Positions 49,934 to 61,068 of a stretch of 64,000 nucleotides of DNA are shown here, piece by piece; positions within the stretch are counted from its first letter, which is position 1, and the number at the start of each line of letters is the position of its first letter. The notes beneath the pieces were generated by a model. The model did not search any database. It was not told the DNA's origin and was given only the letters and a program-made list of their open reading frames with translations. The translations under genes were made by a program, and so were the position numbers. This stretch comes from Calvatia gigantea (taxonomy: Eukaryota > Basidiomycota > Agaricomycetes > Agaricales > Lycoperdaceae), in contig JACAAK010000001.1 of NCBI GenBank assembly GCA_025093985.1, positions 62,001 through 126,000 on the forward strand, read 5' to 3'.

Positions 49934-50739
49934 CTCGTCATAGAATGTAAAGAGGTTTTGTGGCTAACGGCGTCTTGAGCTAATACTCGGCGGCAAAATC
50001 ATTACTGCACGGATTGGATCAGTCACCCCACGGCAAAGTATTTGGTGATTAATCAAAATTATTCTTGTAGTCAATTTTTACATATAATCGAATCCAATCA
50101 ATAGTATAAGTCAAGTGCTTCGATTAATCCATCAACTGCAGCTTGTGAGATTTTGTGAATTCCTGACTCTGCGAAGCAAGAGGAGGGTTCTGTTGTGTTG
50201 AAACGTGCCTTTCCCACCTAAGGCCTAAGTTTTGACCCTCTGACGTGAGCTGATTGGAGTAAGCAAAAAATATTCCAGAACAGCTGTCCAGGTGGGGTAT
50301 GCAATGTGCATTCGAGCTTTTTCTCTCTCCCGACCTTTCATCTTTTCTCCTAATTGGCGCCGTGTCTGTCTCACCCTGTTGATTCTTTTTTTCTTCATTT
50401 TTTTTGTTGAATTGTATGATGTATATTTTGTTTAGGCCCCATTATTTTTGTAATAAGCAGCTGCGTTGCGCCATGGGGGTTCTTGACTAAACAGATTACC
50501 TGCCCGCAGTGCACCTCACTACATTGCCAGTTATTAAAATTATTATGACCCATACTATTACCTTGAACCCATTTGCGTACGTGACGAATCATGTAAGAGC
50601 CTTTGGGAAGTGGGGGGTGGGCTGCTTCGACATGCTGGTTGTGCGGCTCCCTTGGGGTGGTTCAACTGTGTCTTGCAGCTCCTGTCATTTACTTTGGCCC
50701 TCCAATTACAGTTGTACTTTATAGACGCATTTTGGTTGT
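49934..50739. other. Spacer between array copies A and B
   Basis: AT-rich, no recognisable exon. I did not find the first exon of copy A or the C-terminal exons of copy B here, so the junction seems to have lost both. Confidence 0.5.
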
Positions 50740-52430
50740 TTATGTTGTAAAATAAGAGTCGGAGATTGGTGCACTTGGCGTCGCTACAATGGTTAATGGT
50801 GGTGGAACCGAGGGCACGTAGAAACGCCCTCGCCAGCTCAAGTCGGTACACATCCGGATCCTGGGAATAGCCCCTCGAACGATCACGGTGGAATAAAAAG
50901 TCGGGGAATGATGCGTGGAAGAAGTGTAAGGATTCTTGGCTTGCTGTGGAATGGTGTGGTACAGAAAGGAAAGCATGTAGAATTCGAAGGGCAGATTGAA
51001 CTCGTCTTGAGTCGTATTAATCAAGTTCCCCAGATGGAGGGCAGGTATTGGTGGGGTGACAGCACAAGCCCCGAGGAGATGGAGTTTCTTTAGCCGGTCG
51101 CCGCTAGGCGCTTTCTTGAGTACACCTGGATACAGCATATCCATAGGCGCTAAGGGATTACTGCTGCCACTGGCAACAGAAATCTCATCTATCACCCCGA
51201 GGACGATTTGTATTTGGGAAGACGGTTTAGCAATAACGGGATCGCCAACGAGTCCAAGCAAGGGTGAAGCAATCTTGAGAACACCAGACGCTGCACGAAC
51301 GAGTTTATTCACTTTCTCCAAGTCCTTGATCGCGCCCGACGTTGTGCCAAACTCAGGTTGGTCACCATATTTTTTCCCAATGCGTTCAAGTCCGTCGGTG
51401 AGATATCTTTCGATATCGGCATTCGCATCGACTTCCTGAGGGAGGAGCGCCATCCGCAAGCAGAGATCAGACAGGCCGTCCTCACGAAAAAGCTCCTTGA
51501 GATGGTGCTCCGTGCGGCTGCAGATCATCCACAGAAAGGGGACGGAGTCGGGACCCTTGACCGATTCTGCAATGAGCCTCACAAGGTCCAGTTGCTTTTC
51601 GTCACCCTGGCACTCATCCAACCCATCGATGATAATTAACGACTTGGAAGGGGTATTCTCATCATGATGGATGGATTTTCCAAGAGAATGATACCCAACT
51701 AGGCCCTTGTACGACGGGCGTTTCACCGAGAGTTGATCGGCGATGGAGGCGATTAAGTGTGACGGCTCATCGGCCTTCCTCCCGTTAGAAAAGAAAACGA
51801 CTGCGTCAAGGATGCCAAGTTCCTCAGCGAGCTCCCCAATGGTCTGTGCTCAGCAGACTTGCCCATATCGTGTTCACGGTTCTCGTCCGTAAGCCAGGTA
51901 TGAATCTTTTCCTGCAGACCTATGCGTGTTCCAGGATGACATCGGGGTAGGGGTGACGCTCCGCAGAGTGCAGACCGGCAGATCGACGCCTTTCAGAGAG
52001 TATAGGGAGAGTGCGGACTCGCGCACTTGGGTTAGATTGAAGTCAGTCGCCCTGTTACAAAGAGGATGACTTTGCGGCTCACGCAACATGTCCACCAAGG
52101 CCAGGATGGTCTCTCTTCTTGATTTCACTATCGGATTTCCGATCAGAAAGTAGCTTTGGTGATTATCTTTTCACAGCCTTACAGATTGTGGGTGGTCGAC
52201 GCTGAGAAAGTTATTTTAGCCCTCGTCAGGTGAACTTGCTCGTAAGGAAGTATGTACGTACCTCCACCGTAAAGTCACTAGGAAAGCAGCGGAATTGCAT
52301 TCCCAAGAAAGTTGGGGTTAGAGGATCGGGATTACTATCCAAGAGAGTGCCAAGGTCTCTGTCGGAGCGTATAGGTTTCTCCCTTTTTCTTGCCGAATTC
52401 CGGCGCGAGAGGCGCGAAAATATGTCTACG
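50740..52430 (-). pseudogene. NACHT array copy B (decayed; start codon and Walker A lost)
   Basis: The first exon is recognisable near 52424 ('DIFSRLSRRNSARKREK'), but its start reads GTA where copy D has ATG. Near 51868 the sequence passes from 'DENREHDM' directly to 'GKSA', missing nine codons that in copy C encode Leu-Trp-Leu-Phe-Gly-Pro-Ala-Gly-Val, so Walker A is gone. A further deletion removes the middle of the domain before 'SLIIIDGLDECQGDEKQ' (about 51640). From there to about 51020 the frame is open ('LWMICSRTEHHLKELF'). It then shifts and no terminal module was found. Confidence 0.85.
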
Positions 52431-52664
52431 TTGCGCCCAAAGATCAGTGATTGCGACCAGGGCATCAAGAAGTGCTCAATGAGGCCATGACTCACGGGGA
52501 GGGCGCTCCCCGTCGAACCAACATATACGGTCTCGTCGTTCTCACGCTTCTGTGAGGGTGGGTGTAAACCACAACGATTTGAAGAGAATATCATAGTGAT
52601 CCTAAATAGAATACATCGGAGTGCTGGTTGAAACATACAGGTAAAGAATCAAAGCAGAAACTTG

Positions 52665-55484
52665 CTACATACAATCAATGTCACTAATGGAATATATCAT
52701 CACAACTTCGGGAACGAAAAGAACCACTACTGCCTCCATCTCAAAACCAGCGAGGACGTATCGAGGCGATTTGTCAAGGTCATAAACTTCTATCGTAGAC
52801 TCCAAGTCCTGATCGGACAAAGATCAACAAGAGCCATATTAATTGATAAGAGAAGACGCACAAGTGGCTTTGCAACGGAAGTGCATCTCTCCAACAACTT
52901 CTCATCCGTGTTGAAGTAGTAATCTTCACGAACAACGCGTTCCAGCTCTGGTACTTCCTTTCCCTAGGTGTCACGTCAATACGGGGGGGAAGGGGGTTAT
53001 GTACCGCCCAGCCTTGCTCACTAGTTTATGAAGCCACCGGATAAAGTGGATAAACGGCCGAACGGGTACTGCGTCACAAAAAGGTTGAAGGCGCCTGAAA
53101 TCGAAGCTGGCCACCATCTTGAGTAGGGTCTCCCACTCCCGAGGTTTCGATATTCTTGTGCAAAGCTCCCAAGTGTGAGCGGCGGCGAAGCCCAGTATAT
53201 TGTATGATATAGAGAGAGGGGATTGTGATTCCGATAGAATCACCTCATCCTCGTCTTCGCCCTCATTCTGACCGACATCCGAAGGCAACCATGATAGACT
53301 CTGCGAATAGTTGATGTCGGTAGAATTAAGGGCACGTAAGAACGCTTTTGCCAGCTCAAACCGGCGAAGGTCGGGGTCCTGAAAATAGTCTTGCGAACGG
53401 TCGCGATGGGAGAGGAAGTCAGGGAATGACGCGTGGAAGAAGTGTAACGATTCCTGGGTTGCTGTCGTGTGGTATGGTACAGAGAGGAAAGCATGTAGGG
53501 TTCGGAGAGCGGAGTAAAACTCTTCTTGAGTGAAACCCAACAAGTTGGCCAGATACAGCGCAGGTATTGGCGGGGCGACAGCGCAAGCCCCGAGGAGGTG
53601 CAGTGTGTTTTGCCGGCCACTGTCCCGCAGTCCCTTGAGCACTCCTACGTACAACATATCGATGGGAGCTAAGGGATTACCACTGCCACTAGCTACGGGG
53701 GTGCCGTCTATCACGTCAAGGACGATTTGCATTTGGGAGGCTGGGTTGGCGACAATAAAATCGCCAATGAATCCGAGCAAGGACGAAGCGACCACGAAGA
53801 CGCCAGAGGCTGCACGAACGAGCTTTCTCAGTTTCTCCGAGTCTTTGATCGCAGGCCACTCCTTGTTCAAACTACGCCTACTACTGTGTCTCTTCGCTAT
53901 GCGTTCAAGCCGGTCCGTAATGTATCTTTCGATATCATCCTGGGCACCCTCCTCCTGGGGCAGGAGGTCCAATCGCAAGCAGACATCGGAAATGTCATCA
54001 TTGTGGAAAAGTTCCTTGAGATGGTGTTCTGGCCGGCTACAGATCATCCATAGAAAGGGGGAAGTGTGATCCTTTGCCGCTTCTGCAATGAGCTTAACAA
54101 GTTCCAACTGCTGGTCATCTCCCTGACACTCATCTAACCCATCAATGATAATCAGCAACTTGGAGGAGTGTTGTCCCAGGTCAGAGAAAGGCTTGATGAG
54201 GAGTTCACTGAACTGAGTTCGCTTGTCCGGGTTTGTTACGATGGATTTGTTCTCCTCTATCACGTCATCCACCAGGCTTCTATACGTTGGGTGTCCTTTT
54301 CCGAGTTGGTAGCAAATGGAGGTGAAAAAGCGTGACACATTATCGACTTTCCTTCCGCTAGAAAAGAAAACGGCTGCGCCAAAAGTGCCCAGTTCCTCGG
54401 CGAGTTCTCCAATGGTCTGTGCTACCGCGGACTTCCCAACGCCTGCAGGTCCAAATAACCACAACATGTCCTGCTCCCGATCCTCGTCCTGCCAACCAAG
54501 TATGGATATTACGTCGAAGGTTTAGGCGAGTTCTGGGGTGACACCGGGGTGGAGGGTATCGCTCTGCGGAGTGCAGTTCAGCACCTTTTAGTGAGTGTTG
54601 GAGCAAAATGTCGTCCTCTTTAACAAAAATGGAGTCAGGCACTTCATTGCGGAATATAGGGTGGTTTTATGGTAGCTAACCAAGCTTGTCCAGGCTCGAT
54701 CTCTGTGCCAGTGGGTACTATAACACGTGCATTAGAAAGAAACCTTAATCCTCCGAGAGAGCTCATAAGTCTTACAAGTTTGGTATGGTAGGCGCGCAGA
54801 AGTAACCAAGTCCTCGTTAGTTGTGCTTTGTGTGTGCAAGCGTGCACGTACTTGGTTCCAAATTGGGTCTGGACTGTCACAAAGGTAGGAGCCCAAGAGG
54901 GGTCCTTGAGCGAGGGGTCGTCAGCCAGATCAGTGCAAATATTGGATGAAGGAACTACCACTGTCGTTACTTGAAAGAGACTCGGGATCTGGGTCGAAAA
55001 CAAGGCGAATATCGCTGCCAGAGGGAAGTTGGATATTGCTGCCTGGAGGACTGCCGGTGTTCTGAGCAGTGTCATTGCCACTTTCCAGAGAGTTGGGGAC
55101 CGCAGGATCGCACGTACTTGGTTCCAGATTGGGTCTGGACTGTCACAAAGGTAGGAGCCAAAGAGGGGTCCTTGAGCGAGGGAGTGGGGGTTGTCAGCCA
55201 GATCAGTGCAGATATTGGATGAAGGAACTACCACTGTCGTTGCTTGAAAGAGACTTAGTATCTGGGTCGAAAACAAGGCGAATGTCGCTACCAGAAGGAA
55301 GTTGGATATTGCTGCCTGGAGGACTGCCGGTGTTCTGAGCAGTGTCATTGCCACTTTCCAGGGAGTTGGGGACCGCAGGATTGTTATCATCGCCTACAGG
55401 ATGGCCCACACCACCTGCTGGAGGAGCCAAGGCCGCCTTTCGTTTCTTCTTGAATTTTCGCACGAGACGCGAAAACGTGCCCAT
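52665..55484 (-). CDS. NACHT array copy C, NLR-like protein (nearly intact)
   Basis: Starts 'MGTFSRLVRKFKKKRK' at 55484, then a Gly/Ser/Asn-rich linker with short introns. The core begins near 54640 ('AELHSAERYPPPRCHP') with Walker A 'GPAGVGKSAVAQTIGELAEE' (about 54455), Walker B 'LLIIIDGLDECQGD', 'LWMICSRPEHHLKELF', a helical region and 'FFHASFPDFLSHRDRSQ'. Introns at 53021-52964 (58 nt, gtgagc...cctag) and 52861-52809 (53 nt) lead to exons of 34 and 47 codons ending '..EVYDLDKSPRYVLAGFE..', stop 52667-52665. One extra G in 'gcaggacgag' (about 54497) shifts the frame just before Walker A. Members of this class are thought to act as cytosolic sensors in fungal self/non-self recognition. Confidence 0.85.
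54840..55380. repeat. Tandem duplication, two copies of about 270 bp, within the 5' exons of array copy C
   Basis: The segment from about 55112 to 55380 is repeated at about 54840-55108 with few differences. Each unit contains the end of the first exon, a short intron and the second exon (minus strand '..APTFVTVQTQ.GTK'). The Gly/Ser-rich linker exons may therefore be present twice in the transcript. Copy D has a single, different version of this stretch with internal 'FGSSTRAVFDSDTQLLFGP' repeats. Confidence 0.85.
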
Positions 55485-56280
55485 GTTGTTCTAACGATTG
55501 GCGGTTGTCACCAAGAGTTGGGAGTCCTGAGGAAGAACCAAGGTAATTAACCCACCCAGCTGGGGTGGTACGCAGGAAACTGCCTTTAACAGACCTGGTC
55601 ACACCCCAGTCACGCTGCACTGAAGTCTGATTCCAAATATAGGTTGAGATCATGATAGGCGTGACGATCAATGTCCTCTTTGGCAGAGTGTTGAACGTTG
55701 AGCAATGAGCGTTGAGCATTAAGCAAACAATCTTTTGTTGAAGGGACTCATTCGAGGGCGGCATACATGACATTAGAGGGGTAAACGGGCAGCGTACAAT
55801 CAATGTAGACTACAATGTTATACAGGGGGGCATGTGATTGGCAAGGCACAACAGGGTTTTTTTTTCTACCATTGGAGGTTCAAGGCGACAAATAGAAAGT
55901 GGCAGTCTTTGTGAATTCCAGATACACTGGGTCCCTTTGTTCCCCTGGCAACGTCTCGTAGTGTTTCTGCTGGGCGGCAGCAACAGATCATGAGGGAGCG
56001 AATGGAATTCGAAGACTGCCACTTTCCATTCACCGCCTTGACACCTCCCACAGGTTTTGATAATTTGGTCTAAACCTATCATTGAATGCATGAATTTAGC
56101 AGCGAGATTTGTAATTAAATTGTCCGTCTGCCATAACTTCTGCAGTGGCAGCTCCAAAGTCGCGTATGTCTGTGCCTTAACCTTTGCTGTAGGGGGAGTG
56201 GAACGGCTCTAGGTGAGGAAAACGCGTAAACGACCGTCTGCAGTAATGAATCCTACCCTCTTGCGTTCTTCAGAGTAAGT
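55485..56280. other. 5' flank of array copy C
   Basis: The first 60 bases resemble the 5' flank of copy D (both contain 'gttgtcaccaagagttggga' and 'aggaagaaccaaggt'), showing that the flank was duplicated with the gene. The rest is unlike the copy D flank and holds no gene I recognise. Confidence 0.6.
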
Positions 56281-56527
56281 TCCATCTTCGATGTCGGAAA
56301 TCCCGACTTATGTGACCAAAGCACAATCCTCAACGACCCGCCGCCACCCTATCCATCCCGAAATCACTGACTCCGGGCTTCACCCCGGTCCAGCCGTCGC
56401 ATCCTTGTACACCCTATCTAGACTTCCTACTACCAGCAATTATCTTCGGATTCTTAATATGAACCAACGACTCCTATATCCCCAGATCTCTATCATTACG
56501 GACGAGGGTTTTGTAGAACCAACCGAA
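56281..56527 (+). pseudogene. 5' fragment of the divergent membrane-protein gene, duplicated with the NACHT unit
   Basis: Bases 56281-56527 match 59588-59834, the middle of the first exon of the membrane-protein gene, with scattered differences and small indels ('atcttcgatgtcggaaatcc', 'aacgacccgccgccacccta' and 'gacgagggttttgtagaacc' are shared). The match ends after 'gaaccaaccga', and the 3' end of NACHT copy D follows directly. The fragment has no membrane segments and cannot make the protein. Confidence 0.85.
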
Positions 56528-56573
56528 GTGCTGATTGAAACACATCCAGGTAAAGAGTCAAAGCAGGGACTTG

Positions 56574-59211
56574 CTACATACAATCAATGTCATTAATGGA
56601 ATACATCATCACAGCTTCGGGAACGAAAAGAATCACTACTGTCTCCATCTCGAAGCCAGCGAGGATATATCGAGGCGACTTGTCAAGGTCATAAACTTCC
56701 ATCGTAGACTCCAAGTCCTGACCGCATAAAGATCAACAAGAACCATATGAATTGAATACGGGAAGACGCACAAGCGCCTTTGCAACGGAAGTGCATCTCT
56801 CCAACAACCTCTCATCCATGTCGAAGTAACAATCTTCACGAACAACGCGTTCCAGCTCTGGTACTTCCTTTCCCTAAGTGTTGTGTCAATACAGGGGGAT
56901 TTGTGTCTACCACGCAGTTTTGCTCACTAGTTTATGAAGCCACTGGATAAAGTGGATAAATGGCCGAACGGGTACCGTATCACAGAAGGATTGAAGGCGC
57001 CTGAAATCGAAGCTGGCCACCATCTTGAGTAGGGTCTCCCACTCCCGAGGTTTCGATATTCTTGTGCAAAGCTCCCAAGTGTGAGCGGTGGCGAAGCCCA
57101 GTATATCGTATGATATAGAGAGGGGGGATTCCGATTCGAATAGAATTGCCTCATCCTCGTCTTCGCCCTCAATCTGACCGAAATCCGAAGGAAGCCATGA
57201 TAGATTCTGTGAATAGTCGATATCAGTAGATTTGAGTGCACGTAAGAACGTTTTTGCTAGCTCGAATCGACGCAGATCGGGATCCTGAAAATAGTCTTAC
57301 GAACGGTCGTGGTGGAAGAGGAAGTCGGGAAATGACGCGTGGAAGAAGTGTAACGGTTCCTGGGTCGCTGATGTATGGTGTGGTACAGAAAGGAAGGCAT
57401 GTAGGGTTCGAAGGGCGGAGTAGAATTCGTCTTGAGTCATACCAATCAAGTTGGCCAAATGCAGAGCGGGTATTGATGGGGCGACAGCGCAAGCCCCGAG
57501 GAGGTGCAGTGTCCTTGGCCGGTCATCGTCCCGCACCTCCTTGAGTACTCCCACAGTACAACATGTCGATGGGCGCTAAAGGATGACCACTGCCGCTAGC
57601 GACGGAAATTCCATCGATGACATCTAGGACAATCTGCATTTGGGAAGGAGGGTCGGCGATGATGGGATCGCCAATAAATCCCAGCAGGGATGAAGCAACC
57701 ACGAAGACGCCGGAGGCTGCATGAACGAGCTTCCTCAGTTTCTCCGGGTCTTTGATCGCAGGCCACTCCTTATCCGGTCCACGCCTGCCGCCACGTCTCT
57801 TCGCTTATGCGTTCAAGCCCGTCCGTGAGGTATCTTTCGATATCAGCCTGGGCACCCTCCTCCTGGGGCAGGAGATCTAGCCGCAAGCAGACATCGGAGA
57901 GGCCACCGTCACGAAAAAGCTCCTTGAGATGGTGTTCCGGTCGGCTACAGATCATCCACAGAAAGGGGTGCGTGTCGAGATCCTTGGCCGCTTCTACAAT
58001 GAGCCTAAGAAGGTCCAACTGCTGGTCATCTCCCTGGCACTCATCCAACCTGTCAATGACAATCAGCAACTTGGAGGGGTGTTGGTCTTCCTTCCGTCCC
58101 AGATCAGAGAAAGGCTTGATGAGGAGTTCTTTGAACTGAGTCCGCTTGTCCGGGTTTGCTACGATGGATTCGTTCTCCTGTATCACATCGTCGATCAGGC
58201 TTTTATATGGTGGATGCCCTTTTCCGAGTTGGTAGGGCAATAGAGGTAATAAAGCGTGACGGATCAACGACTTTCCTCCCCCTGGAAAAAAAAACGGCCG
58301 CGCCAAAAATTTGAAGTTCTTCAGCGAGTTCCCCGATGGTCTGTGCTACTGCAGACTTCCCCACGCCCGCAGGTCCGAATAACCACAGCATATCCTGCTC
58401 TCGATTCTCGTCCGCCAACCAATTATGGATGTTACGCCGGAGGTTTAGGCGCGTTCCGGGGTGGCACCGGGGCGGAGGGTAGCGTTCCACAGAGTGCAAT
58501 TCGGCGCCTGTTAGTGAGTGTTGGAGCAGGACGTCGTCCTCTTCGTCCAATGCGCGCTCTTCAATAAAAAATGGAGTCAGACTTCAATCACCTCTTTGAA
58601 ATTATAAAATAGTTTTATGTTGGCTAACCGAACTCGTCTAGGCGTAATTTCTGTGTTGGCGAAACCTATGGCGCATGCATCAGAAGGAAATAATGATACT
58701 GCGACATCACAAGTCTTACAGGTTAGGCAAGGTGGATGTGCGAAAGGAACCAGACCCTGGTCAGCTATGCTTTGTGTGTGTGCGAGTGCGCACCTACAAG
58801 TTGTTTGATTGCATCACTACTGTCATGGAAGTAGGAGAGGGGGCCTTAAGTAGGGGGGTGGGGCGAAACCTCAGCCAGATCAGGTGCAAATTGGAGGGGG
58901 GGGGATTTACCATTGTCAGTGTCAGAAAGGGACTCGGTATCTGGGCCGAACAAAAGCTGAGTGTCGCTGTCGAAAACCGCGCGAGTGCTGCTGCCGAAAA
59001 CGAGACGGGTGTTGCTGCCGGAAGGAAGATGGACATTGCTGCCCGGAGGACTGCCGGAATTCTGATCAGTATCATTGTCACCGCCCGGGGGGTTGAGGAC
59101 CGCTGGATTGTTATCACCGCCAACAGGACGGCCAGCATCACCTGTTGGAGGGGCAGAGGCCTTTCGTTTCTTCTTCTTGAGTTTCTGCGCGAGACGCGAA
59201 AATATGTCCAT
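56574..59211 (-). pseudogene. NACHT array copy D (start, core and tail present; several breaks)
   Basis: First exon at 59211 'MDIFSRLAQKLKKKKRK' with a Gly/Ser/Asn-rich linker. Core from 58550 with 'VERYPPPRCHPGTR', Walker A 'GPAGVGKSAVAQTIGELAEE' (about 58365), Walker B 'LLIVIDRLDECQGD' (Arg for Gly), 'LWMICSRPEHHLKELF' and 'FFHASFPDFLFHHDRS'. One-base insertions occur near 58225, 57806 and 57550, and a real-looking nonsense change (CAA to TAA in 'DRSQDYF') occurs near 57298. The terminal two exons match copy C with conservative substitutions ('EVYDLDKSPRYILAGFE'), stop 56576-56574. If the insertions are errors, only the nonsense codon would disable it. Confidence 0.8.
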
Positions 59212-59540
59212 GTTGTTTGAATGATTGATAGTTGTCACCAAGAGTTGGGAGTCGTCAGGAAGAACCAAGGTGACCCAGTTGGTGCCGGATGCAACGAGGG
59301 CTGGCACAGTGGGGATGGTGCTTAACAGCGTCTGTGAAGTTGGCCGAGGGACCTGCGAGGCAGAGGCATTCTGACTTCCTTGAAGTCTCAATTATTATAT
59401 GTTAGGATAACAGTATCTCGAGAGCCAGCTCACTGGTATCAAGCTGAGCCTCACATATTTGAACCCTTGGTTGTCAATCTCCAAGAAATCATTGACTTTG
59501 AGGCCAAACAAGACCACATCATCCTAGGGTGGTAACCTCC
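59212..59540. promoter_or_regulatory. Divergent promoter region between NACHT copy D and the membrane-protein gene
   Basis: About 330 bp separate the two start codons, so the genes share one upstream region. Part of it is also found upstream of copy C. No specific binding site is evident. Confidence 0.5.
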
Positions 59541-60772
59541 ATGACAGTCGCCACAGACCCACTTCGCCCTTCCGCAGACGACCCAAATTCCATCTTCGAT
59601 GTCGGAAATCCCGACATATGTGACCAGAATGTAGCCCTCAACGACCCGCCGCCACCCTATCCATCCCGGGATCGCCGACTCCGGTCTTCACCTCGGTCAA
59701 ACCGTCGCATCCTTGTACACCGTATCCAGACTTCCCATCACCAGCAATTATCCTCCGATTCCCAATATGAACCAACGACTCCTATATCCCCAGATCTCCA
59801 TACGGACGAGGGTTTTGTAGAACCAACCGAACGCACACTACTCTTGGGGCCAGCACTATCGCGGCGTGTGGGCGGTCGCCCACGTTCACACTCGCACACC
59901 AGCACAACTTCTGTAGCACCCTCGTTAGTGCAGAATGTGTTTTCGTTGTTTCAGACAGAGGATGAACTTGATCTGACTGATGGTCAGGAGGAGAGGTCGC
60001 ATCTTGCACCTGGGGAGGAGCACGGAAGTGGTTCTGATGCGGACTCAAGACGGTCGACGGGGTTCTTTTCGACGTGCAGGCGCTACTTCAGGCCATTGGG
60101 GCGCAAGGTATACTACAGCTCACTGCTTCACCTCATGGTGATCAACTTCCCTTATGCTCTGTTAGCCTGGGTCTACTTGTTTGTATTCACCGTCGTGAGT
60201 CCATTGTTAACCCTGTTGTTTGTCATCTACTAACCCGTGATAGACCGGCACTACACTACTCGTGGCGTTGCCGTTAGGTGCTGTTCTATGTTTCTTCAAT
60301 CTATTGGGGGCGCGTGCTTTCTCCAGGGGAGAGCTCGCCCTACAATACCGATTCCATAGGCCGCTCTCTCACCCAGCTCCTTATCCCCCTCGACCGATCT
60401 TCACCCGCTATCGAGAGCCAACTGAATCCGAAATTGAATCTGGCCGGGCCTCTTCACGTCAACTCGTCAGAGAAGCTTCCTTTTATAAGAATACTTATGC
60501 TATGGTGGGTTGCCATCTCATCTGCGTCTGTTAAAACTGCCCCTCTGACCCGATGACTATAGTTCACAGACTCGACTTCATACCAAGCCCTTTTTTATTT
60601 CCTTGTAATCAAACCCGCCATCACACTTATCTTGACAATCCTCATCTGGGCTTTCGCATTTCCCCTTCTTTTGCTCGTTCTTCCAGCCCCCGCTGTACTC
60701 CGCGCCGTCCGGAGGTTAGGAAAGTGGCAAGCCAACGTTGCTATTGAGGGGTTGTATCTGGCAGTACGTTGA
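59541..60772 (+). CDS. Multi-pass membrane protein with a sensor-like domain
   Basis: Three exons, 59541-60194, 60244-60504 and 60563-60772, all phases agreeing; 374 residues. The first 180 residues are polar and Pro/Ser-rich. Two hydrophobic pairs follow: 'LLHLMVINFPYALLAWVYLF' running into 'TGTTLLVALPLGAVLCFFNL', and 'LFYFLVIKPAITLILTILIW' into 'AFAFPLLLLVLPAPAVL'. The end reads 'RRLGKWQANVAIEGLYLAVR'. The pattern fits agaricomycete proteins resembling the bacterial 'putative sensor' membrane domain; their role is unknown. It is divergent from NACHT copy D, and a broken copy of its first exon is at 56281-56527. No frame breaks. Confidence 0.8.
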
Positions 60773-61068
60773 TGCCGGAGGATTATATTTACAACTTCTC
60801 TCGGCCAGAATGCCTTCCCTACTCTCACTTTATTATGCAAAATATTATCGTGTTTTCGAGGCACTCTCAACCCTTTTGACGCAGTAGCGGCCTTGACCTG
60901 CCCTAATGGGACAATCACATGACGTCACCGATCTTGTCAAGATAAACCTTCTGTTTTGAATTTTTATCTACAACTAGCTTCCCGGGCTGCCAGGAACCAA
61001 GCGAAGGCGCGCCTGTAAGTATTAACACCTTTGCAATGTAAAATCCATCCAACTGTTACTTCCAGGTC

